Assembly: GCA_030159075.1 (NCBI GenBank)
Contig: BROG01001190.1
Coordinates: forward strand, 41,586-105,585
DNA length: 64,000 nt
From: Atrina japonica
Lineage: Eukaryota > Mollusca > Bivalvia > Pterioida > Pinnidae
Direction of reading: 5' to 3'
Each line of letters starts with the position of its first letter. Within the stretch, counting starts at the first letter, position 1. The translations under genes were made by a program, and so were the position numbers. Under the pieces are notes generated by a model. That model had not been told where the DNA came from. It saw nothing but the letters and a program-made list of their open reading frames with translations, and did no database searches. This document shows positions 44,230 through 56,739 of the stretch, in pieces.

Positions 44230-45035
44230 GAATGGAATTCAACATGGCCGACAGGTGTCCGTCCATCTTGAATTTTGATCTCTCTGAAAATGTAATATGC
44301 ACATTTAGACCTCAGGGGTAACCTCCATAATCAATTTCGAAAAGATTCCTTCAGTACATTCTGAGAAATACATACTTCTAATTGTCAAAATTCAAGATGG
44401 CCACCTGGCAGCCATGTTGGAATCCAATTTCTCTGAAAATGTAATATGCACAATTAGACCTCAAGTGGAACATTCATATCAAATTTCAAGGAGATCACTT
44501 CAGTCCTTTCTGAGAAAAGCGGTAACAAATTTCCTTTGGTCAAAATCCAAGATGGCCGCCTGTCGGCCATATTGGATTCCGATCTTTCTGAAAATGTAAT
44601 ATGCACAACTAGACCTCAAGGGGAATCTTCATGTCAATTTTCAAGATCCCTTTAGTCCTTTCTGAGAAATAGCGGCAACAAACCTCCTTCGGTCAAAATC
44701 CAAGATGGCCGACTCTCGGCCATTTTGGATTCCGATCTCTTTGAAAATGTAAGATGCGCAACTAGACCTCAAGTGGAACCTTCATGTTAAATTTCAAGGA
44801 GATCCGTTCAGTCCTTTCTGAGAAATAGCAGTAACAAGAATTGTTCAGGATGGACGGACCACGGATGCAGGGCCATATGAATAGCCCACAATCAACAGAT
44901 GGTGGACTAAAATCCAAGATGACCCCCTGTCGGCCATGTTGGATTGCAATCTCTCTGAAAATGTAATATGCACAACTAGACCTCAAAGGGAACCTTCAAG
45001 GAGATCAGTCTTTCTGAGAAATAGCGGTAACAAGA
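44230..45035. repeat. 155-bp tandem array, GATGGCC type (copy 2)
   Basis: About five units (GTTGGATTCC-type words near 44415, 44570, 44725 and 44940) plus the unique tail CAAGAATTGTTCAGGATGGA at 44836. It is the same family and internal order as 12440-13085. In this copy a unit follows the tail, so the tail is part of a higher-order period. Confidence 0.88.
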
Positions 45036-45659
45036 GACGTAGAATTGTTAAAAAGAAATTTCAATATTTCAATTTTATAACCATTTTGAAGAAAAGATAT
45101 ACTTTAGAATAGTTTTCATGAAACCTTCATACCTTGATCTTTGCCTTTTGTAATATTGTGTAAGCATTTGTTATAATTAATTTATTTATACGAACACAAA
45201 GTTATGTAGAAGTTATTCTTCAAAGTGAAACTTAATGTCAAGATATTTCTGTGAAATTGTAGTTAGTAGAAAAAGTACATTTACTAAATAGTTGCTTTGC
45301 ATAAATGCCTTTAAACCAGGAACCTGAAAATACATGTTAATGCATCGACTGTTTTAAACGATAAAATTGGGAGAGATTACATTAAACATCACTTCTGTTA
45401 CTTGTGTGGCAACTTTAGACAGTTTGTCAGACATACTGTGCAACAGCACAGTGATATTAAAGAGATTGTCACTTAACTAAGTGTTTCGTAAGCCGACAAG
45501 AAAAGAAAGATTTATTTAAACAAACACTGGAATTTTGGAAACTTTGTTCAAAATGTGAAGATTCCGTCTCAAAAAAGGGATATTTAATTGTTGGAAGGAG
45601 ACCAAATGATCAAGAAATACATAGTCCAGAACGATACCTCCAGTCTCAGTTTTTTTTTT
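45036..45659. other. Non-coding stretch
   Basis: Nothing recognised upstream of the recombinase relic. Confidence 0.35.
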
Positions 45660-46415
45660 ATCTTGTCAGGGAACTGTGGAGATATACCAAAAATTGTGCC
45701 TTTTTATCAAAGCCACTGGAATATAAAGACATTTCACAAGAGAAAAGAGCTGCAAAAGACTGCAGTTCTGTTGCAAGGGTGTTAATACAGGGTGCCACAC
45801 AAAGGTGCAGTGGTTAAGATTAATGATCAGCAGTTTCTATGCATGGTCAAAGAAGCAATGCATGTGGATAATATTAGTATGGCAGTGAAATCTGATGAAC
45901 TTCTTGTTTTGTTCGGGCAGACCAAGTTCAACAAATTGGGAACATTGAAGGCATGCCATGTTAGAAAAAAGCTCCAAATCATGGGGCGACTGAAGCTCAT
46001 ACTTAGAAAGAGTCCTGGCAGACCATCAACTGAAGATTTCATTCATCCTAATCAGTTTGAACCTGCGTTAAAGGAGTAAAAGATTTGGCGGGATTTACTC
46101 AGAGCCTATCGATAACAAAAACATTTTCTTAGTTGAATTAAAGAAGGGACAGGCAATCCGGAACACTGACGTTAACTCTTAAGAGGCAGCAACAGAGTTT
46201 ATCGAACTCTATATTAGCGCATGGAGTGCAAACATGTCTTCCATTGCACAGCAAAATCTGAAGGATGTTAGGTTTAACAAAGAGACCATTCTGTCACTTA
46301 CAGCAGATGTTCAGAAACTGACAGTTGATAAAGGAATGAAATCGGTTGTGACTTGGCACATCAGAATGACAATTAGGGGTTCAGCTTTGTGCAAGTGGAG
46401 GGATGGAAGATTTTA
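45660..46415 (+). pseudogene. Second recombinase-like locus, broken
   Basis: A diverged paralogue of the 20155 exon on the same strand. After TATCTTGTCAG come remnants of the finger region (PKIVPFYQ.HWNIKTFHKRKE). Then, from 45792, VVKINDQQFLCMVKEAMHVDNISMAVKSDELLVLFGQTKFNKLG aligns with LPVIGSNHQLYENILTKMRDDAITRAVEKDDLILLFGERLFDKNG, and VRKKLQIMGRLKLILRK with ISQRLRELGRFLIQMKE. After stops, ATEFIELYISAWSANMSSIAQQNLKDVRFNKETILSLTADVQKLT (46185-46325) aligns with DGFLELYESEWAECISSHALTTLHDSKFNRPQYVPLAEDVKKLT. The catalytic domain is not recognisable downstream. At least three disruptions: a pseudogene. The two loci are different subfamily members, not a recent duplicate. Confidence 0.8.
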
Positions 46416-47531
46416 ATCACTATGTACATAACCTGCCCTAACAATATTCCCTGTGCACATTTCGTAAACCAGCAACTGCTCATTTCAGCCGACAGTTACT
46501 TGTATACTTTGTGTATCGATATCCCAATATGCGGTAACTCAAATATTGAATGTCGGATGTTTACACAACGATTATCACACCTTTTGAAGTTAATCACAAT
46601 TAGAATGGGGTGTATAAACCTAAACTTTTATTGTTATCAGTCTGTTCATGTCAGATTTCAAACAGAAACGATGTCTTCAATCACAAAAAAACCGCAAAGT
46701 TTTAAAGAAAGCAAAATGTCTTACAGATGTCTATAACATTAAACATTGGGTAAACTGTCTTTTTTACCCCATACAGTTATTCATATTAATAAATTACAAG
46801 ATAGAGAATGTTGTTTGGTTGTATATTTAGTATAGGCAGGGTATAAGTTCACATACCACGGTAATAGGGTTGTTTACGTTCGATCTAACAAGCCCTAAGC
46901 TAAGGAAGTAAGGGCTTATTTCCTACCAGTTTTTATTCTTATTTAACCATGGAACGTAATAAAATGTTTTAAATTACCGTCATTTTTATTACGAAAAGTA
47001 TATGTATATTTTATCTGTTCCCAGTGTCATGTTTAGTTTAAATTTAAGTAGATTCCATAAATGCTCATTTCATTTTGAAATGAGTGTTAACATATGACAA
47101 AACAATAGACCCTATTTCAAGTTGGTGCGGAAGATAACGAAGAAAGTTCAGAATGTTAATTTTGATTTATTCAGAGGCTAGAAATTGAAGTTTTTTTGTT
47201 TTTATATATACTCTTATTAGATTTTTTTCATTTCATGTATGTTAGACAAAAGAAGTTTGAATCTCAAGGCCATTTTGTCAAAATAACTACCCTATTCAGT
47301 ACTTTCATTACATTTTGGTTTCATTTCACATTACCTTTTCAGAAAAGTGGGACAGTGCATTTAATAGATGGAACTGTAAGTTTATACTCAGTCATGTTTG
47401 TCTGGAGCACATCTTGTAACAGTGCACTCTTCTACCTGCAATAACCAAATTATGCATGCATGAGAATATCGCACCTATTGTGTATACAAAACTGTTACCC
47501 GACAAATGCTTGCAGTAATCTACCTTGTAAG
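46416..47531. other. Non-coding stretch
   Basis: The recombinase catalytic half expected here is absent. Nothing else recognised. Confidence 0.4.
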
Positions 47532-49181
47532 ACAAGAGGCCCAAGGGGCCTTAAGTCGCTCACCTGGCAAAATTGGTCAACACTGCAGAAAACATAAAAA
47601 GTGTGTAAAAGATAACATAGTTAATATACATGAAAAACAGTAGGCTCACTGGGGGCCTTAATAATCACCTGAGTGATATGTATTTTATACAATATACTGA
47701 AAAGCAATTAAAAACTTGAAAAATTTATTGAAATGGGGAATTAATTTGCATAAGGGTAGACTTGCCTTGCTTATATTTTTATACATCTTTCAAGATAATT
47801 TGCAACAACAGTAGAAAACATGCAAAATCCATTTAAAAGAAGAACTAACTTTCACAAGGATCACCCTCACAAGGGTTAACCTGACAATTAAATTCTCGTT
47901 CTTTTTTCGTAGATCTTTGTATACTGAACATTTTGCTTCTTTCTCTTTCTATCTATCAATTATAACTTTCAAGATAATGTCAAAAACATCCAAAACATGA
48001 AAAATCCACTTAAAAGGAGAGAAAAATCCCATAAGAGGCAACCAGACAATTTCAGCCTTCAGGACTTGTTTTGTAGATGTTTGCATGCTGAACAGTTTTG
48101 TTTCTTTCACTTTCTCTGTATCTATTATACTTTTCAAGATAATAGGATAAAACTGTCAAAAACCATAAAAAAATCCACTTAAAGGGGAAATAACCCCCAT
48201 AAGAGAGGACCTGACAATTTCGGCCCTATTGACTCTTTTGTAGATCTCTGCATGCTGAACGTTTTTGCTTTTTTCACTTCTACTCTACCTATTATACTTT
48301 TCAAGATACTGTCAAAATACATCCAAAAACATGAAAAATCCACTTAAAAGGGGAAAAAACTTACATAAGGGTCGACCTGACAATTTCCACCAAAATGAAA
48401 TATTTGTATATTTTTGCAAGCCGCTCAATTTAAGGTAACGATTTTTTCTCTAGCTCGAATAACTTTGGAGATACATGCATTAAATATAAAATATCTGCTG
48501 ACTCATTTGTTCTATATTTAGCCAAGGTAGCCAAGTTAGGTCGCAGCCTCTTTTCATCTGCAAACTTTATGCGGCTTTACATGGTTATACTTTCTGTCAA
48601 GTTTGGTTCAAATTGGTCCAATGGTTCTGGAGAAGTAGTCAAAAATGTTGAAAAATTTTACAAAAAAAAATATATTTTCAATTTTACTGTGACCTTCACC
48701 TTTAACCCCATGACCTTGAATTCTTGTCAAAATGATCCTCAGATAATTCCTATTAACTTTCTCATATATCTTTGTATACAAAAAGTCGATCAGTTTTGAG
48801 TTAGTTTTTTAACAATATTTAATACAAATATACCCTGTTATTGAAGCGCCCCCTAGTCTCGTTTATGGACAGATTTTATTTTCGCTTGCAAAACTTTGTA
48901 GATGTTGACTTAAAAATTTGAGACTCATCTGATCATTGTTTCACGAGAAGAAAATTTATAAGTTCTGGTCCTTTTAGGCCCTTTTGGTCCTATCTCTTTT
49001 TCATTCGCACACTTTATGCGTCTTCACATGGGGATGCTATAAGCCAAGTTTGGTTTAAATTGGCCCACTGGTTCTTGAGAAGATGTTTAAATGCAAAAAT
49101 TAACAGATGGACGACAACTGACACCGGATCTTTGGCTATAGCAATAGCACACTTGGCCCTTTGCGCCAGGTAAGCTAAAAA
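47532..49181. mobile_element. ACAAGAGG-type non-autonomous repeat, long member
   Basis: Starts ACAAGAGGCCCAAGGGGCCT with a GGCCCAAGGGGCC dyad and CGCTCACCTGG, and ends GGCCCTTTGCGCCAGGTAAGCTAAAAA. The ends are partly complementary. The body contains an array of about 170-bp units (TTTCAAGATA near 47788, 47968, 48134, 48302) followed by a region homologous to 8990-9650. No coding capacity. Confidence 0.7.
47788..48400 (+). repeat. About 170-bp internal tandem repeat
   Basis: Three and a half units with AAAATCCACTTAAAAGGGGA, CCTGACAATTTC and GTAGAT(C/G)T(C/T)TGCATGCTGAAC words, inside the 47532 element. Confidence 0.9.
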
Positions 49182-50009
49182 TGTGGTGAGTGGGTATTTT
49201 CCTAGGTGCAGCCAATTTTGAGGCAACAAGATTAGACTGCATATTTTCCCCTTTTTTCGGTTATTTGGATCATTCTCCAAATTGTTTATATTCTTATCAG
49301 TAACAAAAATTGACAGTACTGACCTTGCTGACACCATAAACAAGGTGAACAAGCATGAAGATAATGACAAGTATCAGTTATTGAATATTATGAAATCAAA
49401 TTTCATTAATTGCAACCTGGAATAATTTCTCTGGAATGAAGTGTAGCTCAGTGTGAACACCTTCTCTTTTGCGGTAACCATGGTATGACAATTTGATTTG
49501 CATGCCAATCTCAAATCTTCAAAAGAAGCCATTTTACACAGCTTAGCCGACAGAAGTTACCAGTACTCAACCTACTTTTATCCTTAATGTTTACTTTTAA
49601 AACGTTATTTGGTGCATTTTCTGTTGCTAATGTAAAATAATTACTAACTAATCAAATAATGACTGTTAAGGCAAGTATACAAAGGTTTATTCATAGTCAA
49701 ATGAGAACTGTTCATTGATCTCTGTTAGTATATTTAACTCTGACAATTGCCATGTAACATTTTATTTGATAGTCAAACCTATTACGAAACTGGGGATATT
49801 GCGACAATTCTACTTTGTTTGGGGGACAACCTGTTATGGTGGGCGTTACAATTGTACTTTGTCATTACTTGTATTTCTCATATAGGTAGATGCACGAATG
49901 ATGTACTAGTAATTATTGATAAAATTTATTTATTTAAAAATTATTGAGTATTTACATTCTTTGTAGTAGTTTGCAATATGCTATTCATTTTTAAATCTTC
50001 CAATTTCAG
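49182..50009. other. Non-coding stretch
   Basis: No exon or element recognised. Confidence 0.4.
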
Positions 50010-50078
50010 ATGTGATGAAACTGAACATGATAAAGATGAGGATGATGATGCAGATTACAACCAGCATCCATGCATAAG
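50010..50078 (+). CDS. Candidate acidic exon (second recombinase-like locus)
   Basis: Between CAATTTCAG and AAG|GTACATG one frame reads CDETEHDKDEDDDADYNQHPCIR. Its acidic composition and position 3' of the relic at 45660 parallel the acidic exon at 24075 of the intact locus. No sequence identity beyond composition can be claimed. Confidence 0.3.
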
Positions 50079-50901
50079 GTACATGTAAAATAAGTTCTAA
50101 AATACATTTCATAATTGTTTAAAAATCATCTCCATTCCTTAGATAGAAAACATTGCAATGCCCTGTATGATGTTTAGACATTTAAAAACATTAGTTTCAA
50201 TGCCAAGACCTCAAATTGACCTTTTCCTATATTTGTGATGAAATGTAAAAGTAACATCCCTACTCCACCTGCAAACAGTCTGTTTCCTTTTGTACTCTAG
50301 GAATTTGCATTCTAATCCTGAATCTTGATAAGTTAATGGCATAATGTCTTAAATTTGAAATTCATTTATTGTCTGACAGTGCTCTGACTTGCACTTGAAT
50401 ATATGTAAAGAACTGCAGGCATATTCATATTCTTCTGCAAATGGATATTTTTTACTTAGAACAAATTGTAACATATATATATATATATAAAACAAAAACA
50501 AAAACAAAAAAACACCTACCTACCTACCCATCTTGCAAAATGTGGGTAGGGTGTGGGGAAACATACATTTTTTTAAAGGATGGCCTGATGGGCTGTAAGC
50601 ATCCATTTGCACTTACATATTTATCTATTTTACATATTGGAAAAGTACTGAAGTTATAATTTTCAACCAAAACATTAAGTCCATATTAATGCCAAGAAGC
50701 TCTGTGTTGCACTCCGTTGCAGTATATGTATGTATCTCTCAAAAGTGAGAAATTTAGGAATAAATTGAAGTCTCTTAGGAAGGATAGAGAGCTTACAATG
50801 TAATAAGTTAAATGATAAAGTCTTTGTAAAAACACAACAAAATTTCTGTATTGTATAGACACATTTATTTTCATTTTTTAACTGTAAATTTTCTTTTTTA
50901 G

Positions 50902-51214
50902 TAAAAATGAAAGCAGCAGATCTAGCCAAGAAATTACAGAAAAAGTTAGATGATCCAATTTACATGTAAATACTGCAAAGCCCAAGTCAAAAAATCTAGA
51001 GACAAAGACAAAAACACCAACAAAAAAGGAAAACATTCCACCTGAGAAAATGGCAGAGATGATTGAGTTGTTAAATGCTGATACAGACAGTATGACATGT
51101 ATGCACTCAACACCATCTAAGGACTTGAAGAATGTTATTCCAAACCAAAAAAACAGCCAAACCCATGATGAAAGTGACTTAATATACACAACACGAAAGG
51201 AAAAGATATCTTGA
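50902..51214 (+). pseudogene. Candidate Lys-rich exon with one stop
   Basis: After TTTTCTTTTTTAG the frame reads KNESSRSSQEITEKVR, a stop, then NLHVNTAKPKSKNLETKTKTPTKKENIPPEKMAEMIELLNADTDS...YTTRKEKIS to a stop at 51214. Length, the lack of other stops and the low-complexity Lys/Thr/Pro composition suggest a decayed disordered C-terminal exon, perhaps of the locus that includes 45660 and 50010. The protein is not recognised. Confidence 0.3.
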
Positions 51215-51910
51215 ACTAGAAGTCATGTGACACCAAGACTTCATATGACTCACATGTCAAATTCTCACTATGAGGATATTTCACATAACAAGTCCAGTAC
51301 AGCAGAGCCTAAAAGTTGAACTAACCCATGGGAGGTTACCTTTGTTTGTTCAGCAGGATTCCTGCTGAATCTAGATGTAGGTATACATGTGCACTGCTGG
51401 CACTTTCAATATACTGCACACATATTCAGTGAATCACAATACAGACCTCCATCATGTCATAAATCCGTGACACATTAGATTCAATTGCGACATCATCGCT
51501 CCTCTTGAGGAATATATACCCCTCTTGATGTTATTTTGTATTTATATGCCTCTCAAAACCCCGCCCCTCCCTCAAACCCACCTGAAAGGTCCACCGGGGG
51601 CATCTAGTGTTTGGATTATCCGTTGGTGTGTTAGCATGTCTGTCTGTCTGTCTGTAATTCTGTCCCGCTTACATATAAAGTGCAATGTTTCAAGTTTGGA
51701 TTGTGATACAGTAAACTTGGACTTTAAGTTCATCTAAGGGTTGCTAACACTACACTGACATCACATGCCCCTGGGGGTGCACTTTGCCGACATCACGTAA
51801 ACTTCAAACAATTGTGTTTCAGTTTAATCAGCCAATTGTTCATGGTTTAACGATAATTTTGTGGAAGAAAAAGATTTATTCAGAATAATTTAAGTATTCT
51901 ATTTAAGAAT
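51215..51910. other. Non-coding stretch
   Basis: Only a short (TGTC)n run at about 51640 is noticeable. Confidence 0.4.
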
Positions 51911-52650
51911 AGACTGAATGCTTTGTTTAATGTGGCATATATAATTGCAAAACATGGAAGACCACATAGTGATTTTGAAATTGATTGCCAGTTGATTCAT
52001 AAACTTGAGTTGATGTCCGGAAATAATCATATCAAGTCAATCAGTGATGTTATTAAGTAATTTGGTTTATATGATTTATATCATGCAAAATTTGTGTCAA
52101 TTCTTGCAGATGGTAGTAGTGATTGTTGTAATTTTGAACAGGAGAATGTTCTTATGTTAGTCCAAGCTCATATACACCGGTCACTATGCTATTTGCCATT
52201 GTAGAATTGGACCACAGTCATGCAGATGGTGTTTTAGATGGCGTTTTAGAGTCTTAAATAATGTTGGCAGAACAAGGAAAATTCTCAAAGCCAAAGAACC
52301 TGGCCCAACTATTGTTTGTGCCAATTTTGATGGTGCAAATGTCATGCAGGGGGGAAAATGGAGTGGCAGGGACACTTATCAAGGAATATAAACTCAAAAT
52401 TGCAACATGTTACATTGCAAATAAGCTGCAAATGGCAGTTTTGGACTCTGTCAAAGATGTACCATCAAATCAGAGGTTGGAAACATCCATCAAAGGGATA
52501 TTTAAGTATTATCATTGGTCCCCAAACCGACGTAGAGATATCAAATCAATTGTTGAAATTTTTTTACGTTGATCTTGCTCACATTCCTGATGTTAAAGAT
52601 ATATGTTCATTGTATATCAGATTCAGTGTCAAACAAAACAAATATTTTTC
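51911..52650 (+). pseudogene. hAT/ZNF862-like transposase-derived protein, N-terminal and central part
   Basis: Across shifting frames: ALFNVAYIIAKHGRPHSDFEIDCQLIHKLELMSGNNHIKSISDVI; then FVSILADGSSDCCNFEQENVLM (hAT catalytic-region box; the usual form is ILADGSTD); ELDHSHADGVLDGVL; LLFVPILM...ENGVAGTLIKEYKL; and ATCYIANKLQMAVLDSVKDVPSN...ETSIKGIFKYYHWSPNRRRDIKSIVEI. Block order matches KRAB-free ZNF862/hAT-derived proteins of aquatic animals, in which the usual CVAHRLELAVLD box is here CYIANKLQMAVLD. Stops at 52058 and 52204, and frame changes, make it inactive. A probable C-terminal piece lies at 56740-57015. Confidence 0.75.
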
Positions 52651-53199
52651 TTAAATTTATTTCTCAAAGATGTAAATGCATTTAATGAATATAAAATGAA
52701 AATATATAGAAATATAGTTGATAAATATAATATATGATCAATGTATATGGAAGAGAAAACCTGGAAAACATCTTCAAATATTTTGAACCTACTTTTGATG
52801 AAACTAAAAACTTAGTCATACAGGTATATCATGAAATGAAAGTTTATGTTGCAGAGTATAAATCAATGTCATTATATCAAGCTTACTTATTGGAGTAAAA
52901 AAAAACAGCATCACCCAGATTTAAAAACACTATGATGTTAGTAGAGCTAATGCTCTGTCTTAGCTGTAGTACAGCCAAATGCAAAGGTAGAGAGACCGGT
53001 AACTCGACATAGCGACCGCCATTTTGTTTTCCTATCATGAAATTACATTACCATGTCGTTTTTTGCAGGAGGAAATTTTTATGCATTGCTCATAAAAATT
53101 ATGTTGAATTGTTATCAATTAAAAAAATAAACAGTTTTCTAATAAAAGAATGTTGTTTTGTTCTTTTTATGAATTATATACGATGATTGTTTAAGTGAT
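52651..53199. other. Unassigned, possibly more hAT relic
   Basis: A frame around 52788-52897 (FDETKNLVIQVYHEMKVYVAEYKS) may be decayed hAT sequence or chance. Nothing else recognised. Confidence 0.25.
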
Positions 53200-53623
53200 G
53201 AAATAGCACAGTGTCCGTAGTTCAGCTTCGTCGCGGCAACCGCTGAACTGACAGATTACGGATTTTCAATGCTAAACCTAGATATGTTCCTGACTGTTTA
53301 CAATTATAAAAATATCATCCAATGAAAATTTAGACTTTTCTTCAGTCCGTAATAGATGTCGAATTGTAATATCCGGTTTTAATTTTCCACACGAATCGAC
53401 TGAAGTTTTCCCTTCGAAAAAACGGAAGCGAAAAGGAAAGTTAAACAATTTCGACAGTTATATTTAGCAAAAAGAGATGTTTATTTACAATTCCATATAC
53501 TTTTTAGGTAGATTTTATGTCAGGAACATATCTAATTTTACAGCGACACAACACATGATGAAGGAAGCCTGGTCATCTTAACGCCGCCGACATTGACAGA
53601 GCCAAATCATGACGGAGTTGCTG
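53200..53623 (+). promoter_or_regulatory. Possible promoter and first exon
   Basis: CpG-containing sequence (GCTTCGTCGCGGCAACCGCTG, ACGCCGCCGACATTG) stands out from AT-rich surroundings. It ends in CAAATCATGACGGAGTTGCTG|GTTAGT, an ATG in acceptable context followed by five codons and a donor. The downstream candidate exon at 54360 is in a different phase, so the two do not join directly. Confidence 0.2.
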
Positions 53624-54359
53624 GTTAGTACACAAATATTATTTGGTTCAAGTGAAACAGTGATGGTTATTATTATTTATTTTTATCATTCAATTGTTAT
53701 TAAAAGAACCAAAACGGATAATAATATCGAAAATTTATATCGCTTACAATATCATATAGGCCCAGACATTATAATATTCTTGGGACTATATACTGCTACT
53801 TCTAGATTTGTTGACAATATCTAGGCTTATAGAAATAGTACTGAATATATTTACCTCGCCTCCATACGACTTGTAGAATTTATTTCATAATTTATAAGAA
53901 ACTGGAGTACTATAGATTATAAAACACATTATGAATTAAAAAAGATAAGGCATTTTGAAATATTATTTGATGTTCAGGTTCAGAATTGAAAGTCATGTCA
54001 CTTTTTTCAGCATAAGTTATTGCGACACCAAGTGCTTTCGACACTACCAAAACTTGTTAAAACTTCATTTTAAGAAATTAAATTACTGATTTATCTGTAT
54101 CAATACTAGATCTAAAACTGCTGATATTAAATACATGTGCCTGTTCAAGTGCCAAAATTACCTGGTGCTGAAAATTTTAAGTGTCAAAGTTACTTATACA
54201 AGTGCCAAAATTACTTGATGCCAATATTATTTTATTCCAAATTCTTTACAGACTGTTTTGTTTTCTGTTATTTTTTTTACTTTGTATTTATGTTGATTGA
54301 TTGTTTTTATTTTAAGAGAAATGCGTTGCTTTGTGGTTTCTTTCATTTTATTTTTTCAG

Positions 54360-54448
54360 AAATTTTCTACCCAGATGTTTTTACCAATTGCAAGTTTTAT
54401 AATGATGGAACAGCTGGTCTGGATCCACAGGGACAGAAATACTCATGA
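54360..54448 (+). CDS. Candidate terminal exon, unknown
   Basis: After ATTTTTTCAG a phase-1-entered frame reads IFYPDVFTNCKFYNDGTAGLDPQGQKYS and stops. The amino-acid composition looks coding, but the protein is not recognised. Confidence 0.25.
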
Positions 54449-54701
54449 CTACAGGCTTCTCAAATCAATTTTTGCCTTTGTATCTAATGACCCTTTCATA
54501 CTTCAACAAACTTTTATATGGACATATGAACAATCAAACTTCCGCAGTAACTTTGTCAGTTATTACACATTAATAATATGTCAACACTCTATGCTGATAC
54601 ATGATAAAAAAGTAATGAGATATTAATAAAATGTTGAAAACATTGGTTGTGGTTATGGTTGTCATTTTTCGACATTATTGCTATACTTCAATTTATATCA
54701 G

Positions 54702-54930
54702 AAGGGATTTTCCACACCCTATTGGGAATGGGGCTTAAGCCTTTTGAATTGGAAATTTAGGCAATATTTTATTGAAATTAGGAAATCTAGAAATACACAA
54801 AACTATGTGAAAATACAAGACTTTGCTTTCAATTGAGAAATTTCAACTGCAAATTGGGAAAATATGCATTGATGTTGCATTGGGAATGGGGCTTTTTCCC
54901 AGCCCCATATGATAGGGTGGAAAATCTCTG
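54702..54930 (-). mobile_element. MITE with GATTTTCCAC termini (copy 2)
   Basis: Ends AAGGGATTTTCCACACCC and GGGTGGAAAATCTCTG. Full-length match to 13632-13864 in reverse orientation. Confidence 0.8.
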
Positions 54931-56039
54931 ATCAGTGTGTTGTTACCTTTTACAAAATTTACACTTATCTGACATATGACTGCATACTTGCCCAATTTTT
55001 CATCTGCTTATTGTCATTGTGTGACAGTTACAGCATTAAAACAGAAAAGCTGGTCTTTTCTGTTCCTATTTGAATCACGTGTATGTATGAACAACTCCTT
55101 TGTCTTCCCAAGGTGTTTACTTATGCACACACATTTGTTATTATTAAAAAGATGTAAAAGCTTATAGATGAGTTATCTATTTTGTTACAGTAGATCATAT
55201 TGATAAAGACACCTTCTCTGCCTGTCTTTCACAGATAGATTTTACAAAACATGGACACATGTTCCTTTGGTTGTGCTAGAACTCACATAGGTGTTTTAGA
55301 GTCTCCACTGTGGAGATAACATTATCTAATCCTTTGGCCATTCTTTAAAAAATTGTTGCTTTCTGTAATGTGACTGAGATTTTTTTACTGTGAGTAAGTA
55401 GGTAGGATTTTTTTTCTTTTTGGGAGAGGGAAACATTAAGCCATTTGCATATAAAATATTCGCAGTCTTGTTAAAAAATTGCTATTCTGTGAATGAATTC
55501 TTATTACTTCATAAGTGATTATCATGTACCTGGCTAGTGTAACTGTCCTGTTTATTGTTTGATATGTTAAATAACAAGAGTGATACATTTGTCATGTTCT
55601 ATACAATCTGAAATTGCACCCGACATGGATACTGGTGACCATATTGGAGATAAAAGTGATTATAGTACAGGTATATTTGTAACATCTGATACATTGGAAC
55701 CTGCCGTGAAAGACCATCCTTTCTGCCACTGAAATGTGGTCTTTTAATACAGGTGGTCTCACCAAAAAAAAAATATATATAGAGATATCGGTATTTAATA
55801 GTGGTTTTTCAAATGTAGTCTCCAGGTGGTCTTTAATGATATTGGTCTCTCAAGACAGGTTATACTGTTTTAAAAATAATAATAATAATAATAATAATAA
55901 TATGATTATCTTAAATTCAAACACAGAAGACTGAATTAAAAATCTGCTGGTACATGTACTGTATGTACATGTATCAGCAATGACTTCCAAACTTTTTGAA
56001 GATCCAACAGCCTTTCGTCATGATTTATTTTTGTTATTG
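54931..56039. other. Non-coding stretch
   Basis: Contains a diverged GGTCT-type repeat (55735-55865) and (AAT)n at about 55877-55902. No gene recognised. Confidence 0.4.
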
Positions 56040-56640
56040 GTGGCCATATTGAAAAACAAAATGGTTGCTGTACTATTCTTAGGTTGTCCTATACCAGAAA
56101 ATGTGTATATCAATCAACATATTAAAATGTTTCTATAATCCTGCCAAGTTGAGAAAGATCTGATGACTTGTTTTGTAGTAATGGCCAAAAATGTGTTATT
56201 TTATAGGAAAAAGTCGGCCATATTGGAAAACAAAATGGCGGCTGTGCTATTTTTAGAATCCATATAAAACAAAATAATTCATAGTTATTTAGCTTAATAT
56301 AATGTTTATCATTTCTCCAAATTTGGTAAAGATCAGACTGAAAGTTTTTGAGTTGTAGCAGAAAAAGTGTGTAAAGCACTACAATTTGATATATTAACAG
56401 TCGGTGCCATTGGTGAAAATGGCTTATTAAGCATATTTTATACTGCTTTAAAGTCATAAATAATACTTTGTGAGTCCCAAATTTGTAATTTTCCTGCAAC
56501 ATACTATCCAGTCACTGACTACTATTAATATTGAGCTGTCTGTAAGAGAAAATCTTGTTAAAATAGTCTCTAAAAACAGGGGTAGAGGCCATTTTCAAGC
56601 AGAATATGTTAATATGGAAACAAAATGGCCGTCATTTTGA
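56040..56640. repeat. Diverged tandem units with GGCCATATTG
   Basis: GGCCATATTGAAAAACAAAATGG-type words near 56042 and 56217, and a weaker one near 56615, mark degenerate units about 175 bp or more apart. Confidence 0.5.
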
Positions 56641-56739
56641 ATTTACAAATTGTTGTTATTTGAAAACTACTGGACCAAATTTGACAAATGAGGTGTCATT
56701 TTGTTCCTTCTGACCTGTTCTTTTCTAAAATCACAACAA

